Part shown: piece after piece, positions 62,596 through 64,000 of the stretch
Layout: the number at the start of each line of letters is the position of its first letter
How positions within the stretch are numbered: the stretch's first letter is position 1
Assembly (NCBI GenBank): GCA_012861695.1
Contig: JAAOOA010000399.1
Coordinates: forward strand, 11,276,731 to 11,340,730
Length of the DNA: 64,000 bases
Direction: 5' to 3'
Origin: Trematomus loennbergii
Taxonomy: Eukaryota; Chordata; Actinopteri; Perciformes; Nototheniidae
Notes under the pieces: generated by a model
Database searches by the model: none
The model's input: the letters and a program-made list of their open reading frames with translations, nothing else
Told to the model about the DNA's origin: nothing
Translations under genes and position numbers: made by a program

Positions 62596-64000
62596 CATTG
62601 GCATCATTATTGTAATAATGGTGTTAATGTGGTGGGTTATGGATATGCATATTACTATTTCCAAACATTTCAGAAAAAGGTGACACTTCAGGAACATTTG
62701 ATTTCTTAATCACAGATTGAATATGCTCTCTGTCCTGCAAAACACATGTTATATGTGTGAAATTGCACAAGAAAATATCTTCCGGCAGCAGTAACATCGT
62801 GTCACTTTTTTCCAATCGTGTATATGGTGTTTCCAAAGTCATCTCAAAGATATACTTTTTTTTTATTTTTCTTTCGTGTAAAATCAAAGGGAAGACTTAC
62901 AAAATGCATTGCACTAACACTCTAAGCATCAGTATGATGCGAAGAACAACACTGATGCATGAACACCTATTAGCTCAGTGAAATGCTTCCACTGTGAAGT
63001 GGTTGAAGCAGCTGTCCTCGGTATATACATATATATATATATGATGGAGTAATGAGAGCTTAATTGCTCTCAGTCAGAGCTTTTGAGGAAGGTGAGTCAC
63101 AGCTGTGGACAGCTACCATCACCTGGCATTCAGAAAGATGAGACTTTTTTCATCCTCATTAGACCACACACACTACTAGCCATGCATGATAATGGGATGC
63201 AATGAACTCATTTGTTTTAACCAATTAAAACACATTCTAATGATTGGACACTTTTCATCGATGGTGGAGCTCATTTGTCTCAAGAGTTTCAAAAGGTGTA
63301 TCCACTCAATGATTGTTTAATCAAGAAATGTATTTTATTCATGCACATGTTTTAGTGCAATGATATCATGTTTAATTAAAGAAAATGTTCTGGCATGGGG
63401 ATGGAAATTGTAGTCTGCTGTGCTTTAAATTTGAAAAAGTACCTGGTACTCTTCAGCTAATGATCTTGCTCAAGGTAATGCCAAAGGGTTGTTTTTGCCA
63501 GTACTTTGCCAGAAACATTGCAGTTCATCAACAAAGTCTCTGAGCTCCTTAACAAAAAGTGTACCAAGAACAGTTGTCATTTGAGCCATCACTGCAGTGG
63601 CTTCATTTGTCAAACCAGAGTAAATTGAGATGAAAAGTCATTAACAAAAGCATACTGAAAATGTAAAACTTGATTTCTTGACAATCCACGAAAAAAGTCA
63701 AAATGCATTCAGGCAATAAAATGAATCTAACTTTTATATTATTTTTTGTGTGTGACGAAATAAATGAGCAGTCCGATGCTGGCCTCATTTGTAATGCCAG
63801 TTTTACAACTGTTGACCAGTCAGCATCTTGTAGTGAATGACACATGATTGAGTTCTCTCCTAGTAGATGCGTGATAGTTTGCCTATTTTCATTCTGTGTT
63901 ACTATTTCAGCTCTGGCTCTGTGCCCCCCCCCCAGTGCAGGACAGAATGATTGGGTGAGATCGTCCCATGTGGTACATCGAGGCTGGAGATGTGTGAAAA

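Overview
This is vertebrate nuclear DNA, most likely from a ray-finned (teleost) fish. It has many short GT-AG exons in long AT-rich introns, abundant (CA)n/(GT)n microsatellites, an L2-type LINE tail, TTAA-flanked MITEs and other fish-type interspersed repeats. No prokaryotic or viral gene organisation is present.

Layout. (1) Positions 1-5112 are intronic, probably intron 1 of kif21b, and carry a 5'-truncated L2-like LINE (about 1190-1945). (2) Positions 5113-35990 (alternative end 37103) hold kif21b on the + strand, from exon 2 to the stop. Thirty-two exons could be placed by reading the protein through splice sites: motor domain (5113 to about 9837), coiled coils and acidic linker (9642-18592), Ser/Pro-rich linker (19249-25103) and a WD40 propeller (27732-35990). 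Exon 1, which would encode about 14 residues, lies outside the window. Two alternative C-terminal exons are visible. (3) Positions 37104-42260 are 3' UTR and downstream sequence. (4) Positions 45773-46343, - strand, hold a small two-exon gene for an 88-residue membrane protein that I do not recognise. (5) Positions 46344-51780 are intergenic with microsatellites. (6) Positions 51780-52402, + strand, hold the promoter/5' UTR and first coding exon of a copine, closest to cpne5. (7) Positions 52403-64000 look like its first intron and contain a 31-bp minisatellite of about 30 copies (58761-59698) built partly from a duplicated 279-bp, 9-unit block.

The genes do not form an operon-like system. 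The most useful observations are: at least eight small indels that break the kif21b reading frame while every splice site stays intact, which points to uncorrected sequencing errors; kif21b followed by a copine in the same orientation, which mirrors the human KIF21A-CPNE8 pair; the unrecognised small membrane-protein gene; the higher-order minisatellite; and four TTAA-flanked MITEs, one reduced to about 53 bp between its TTAA ends. I found no clearly novel biological system.
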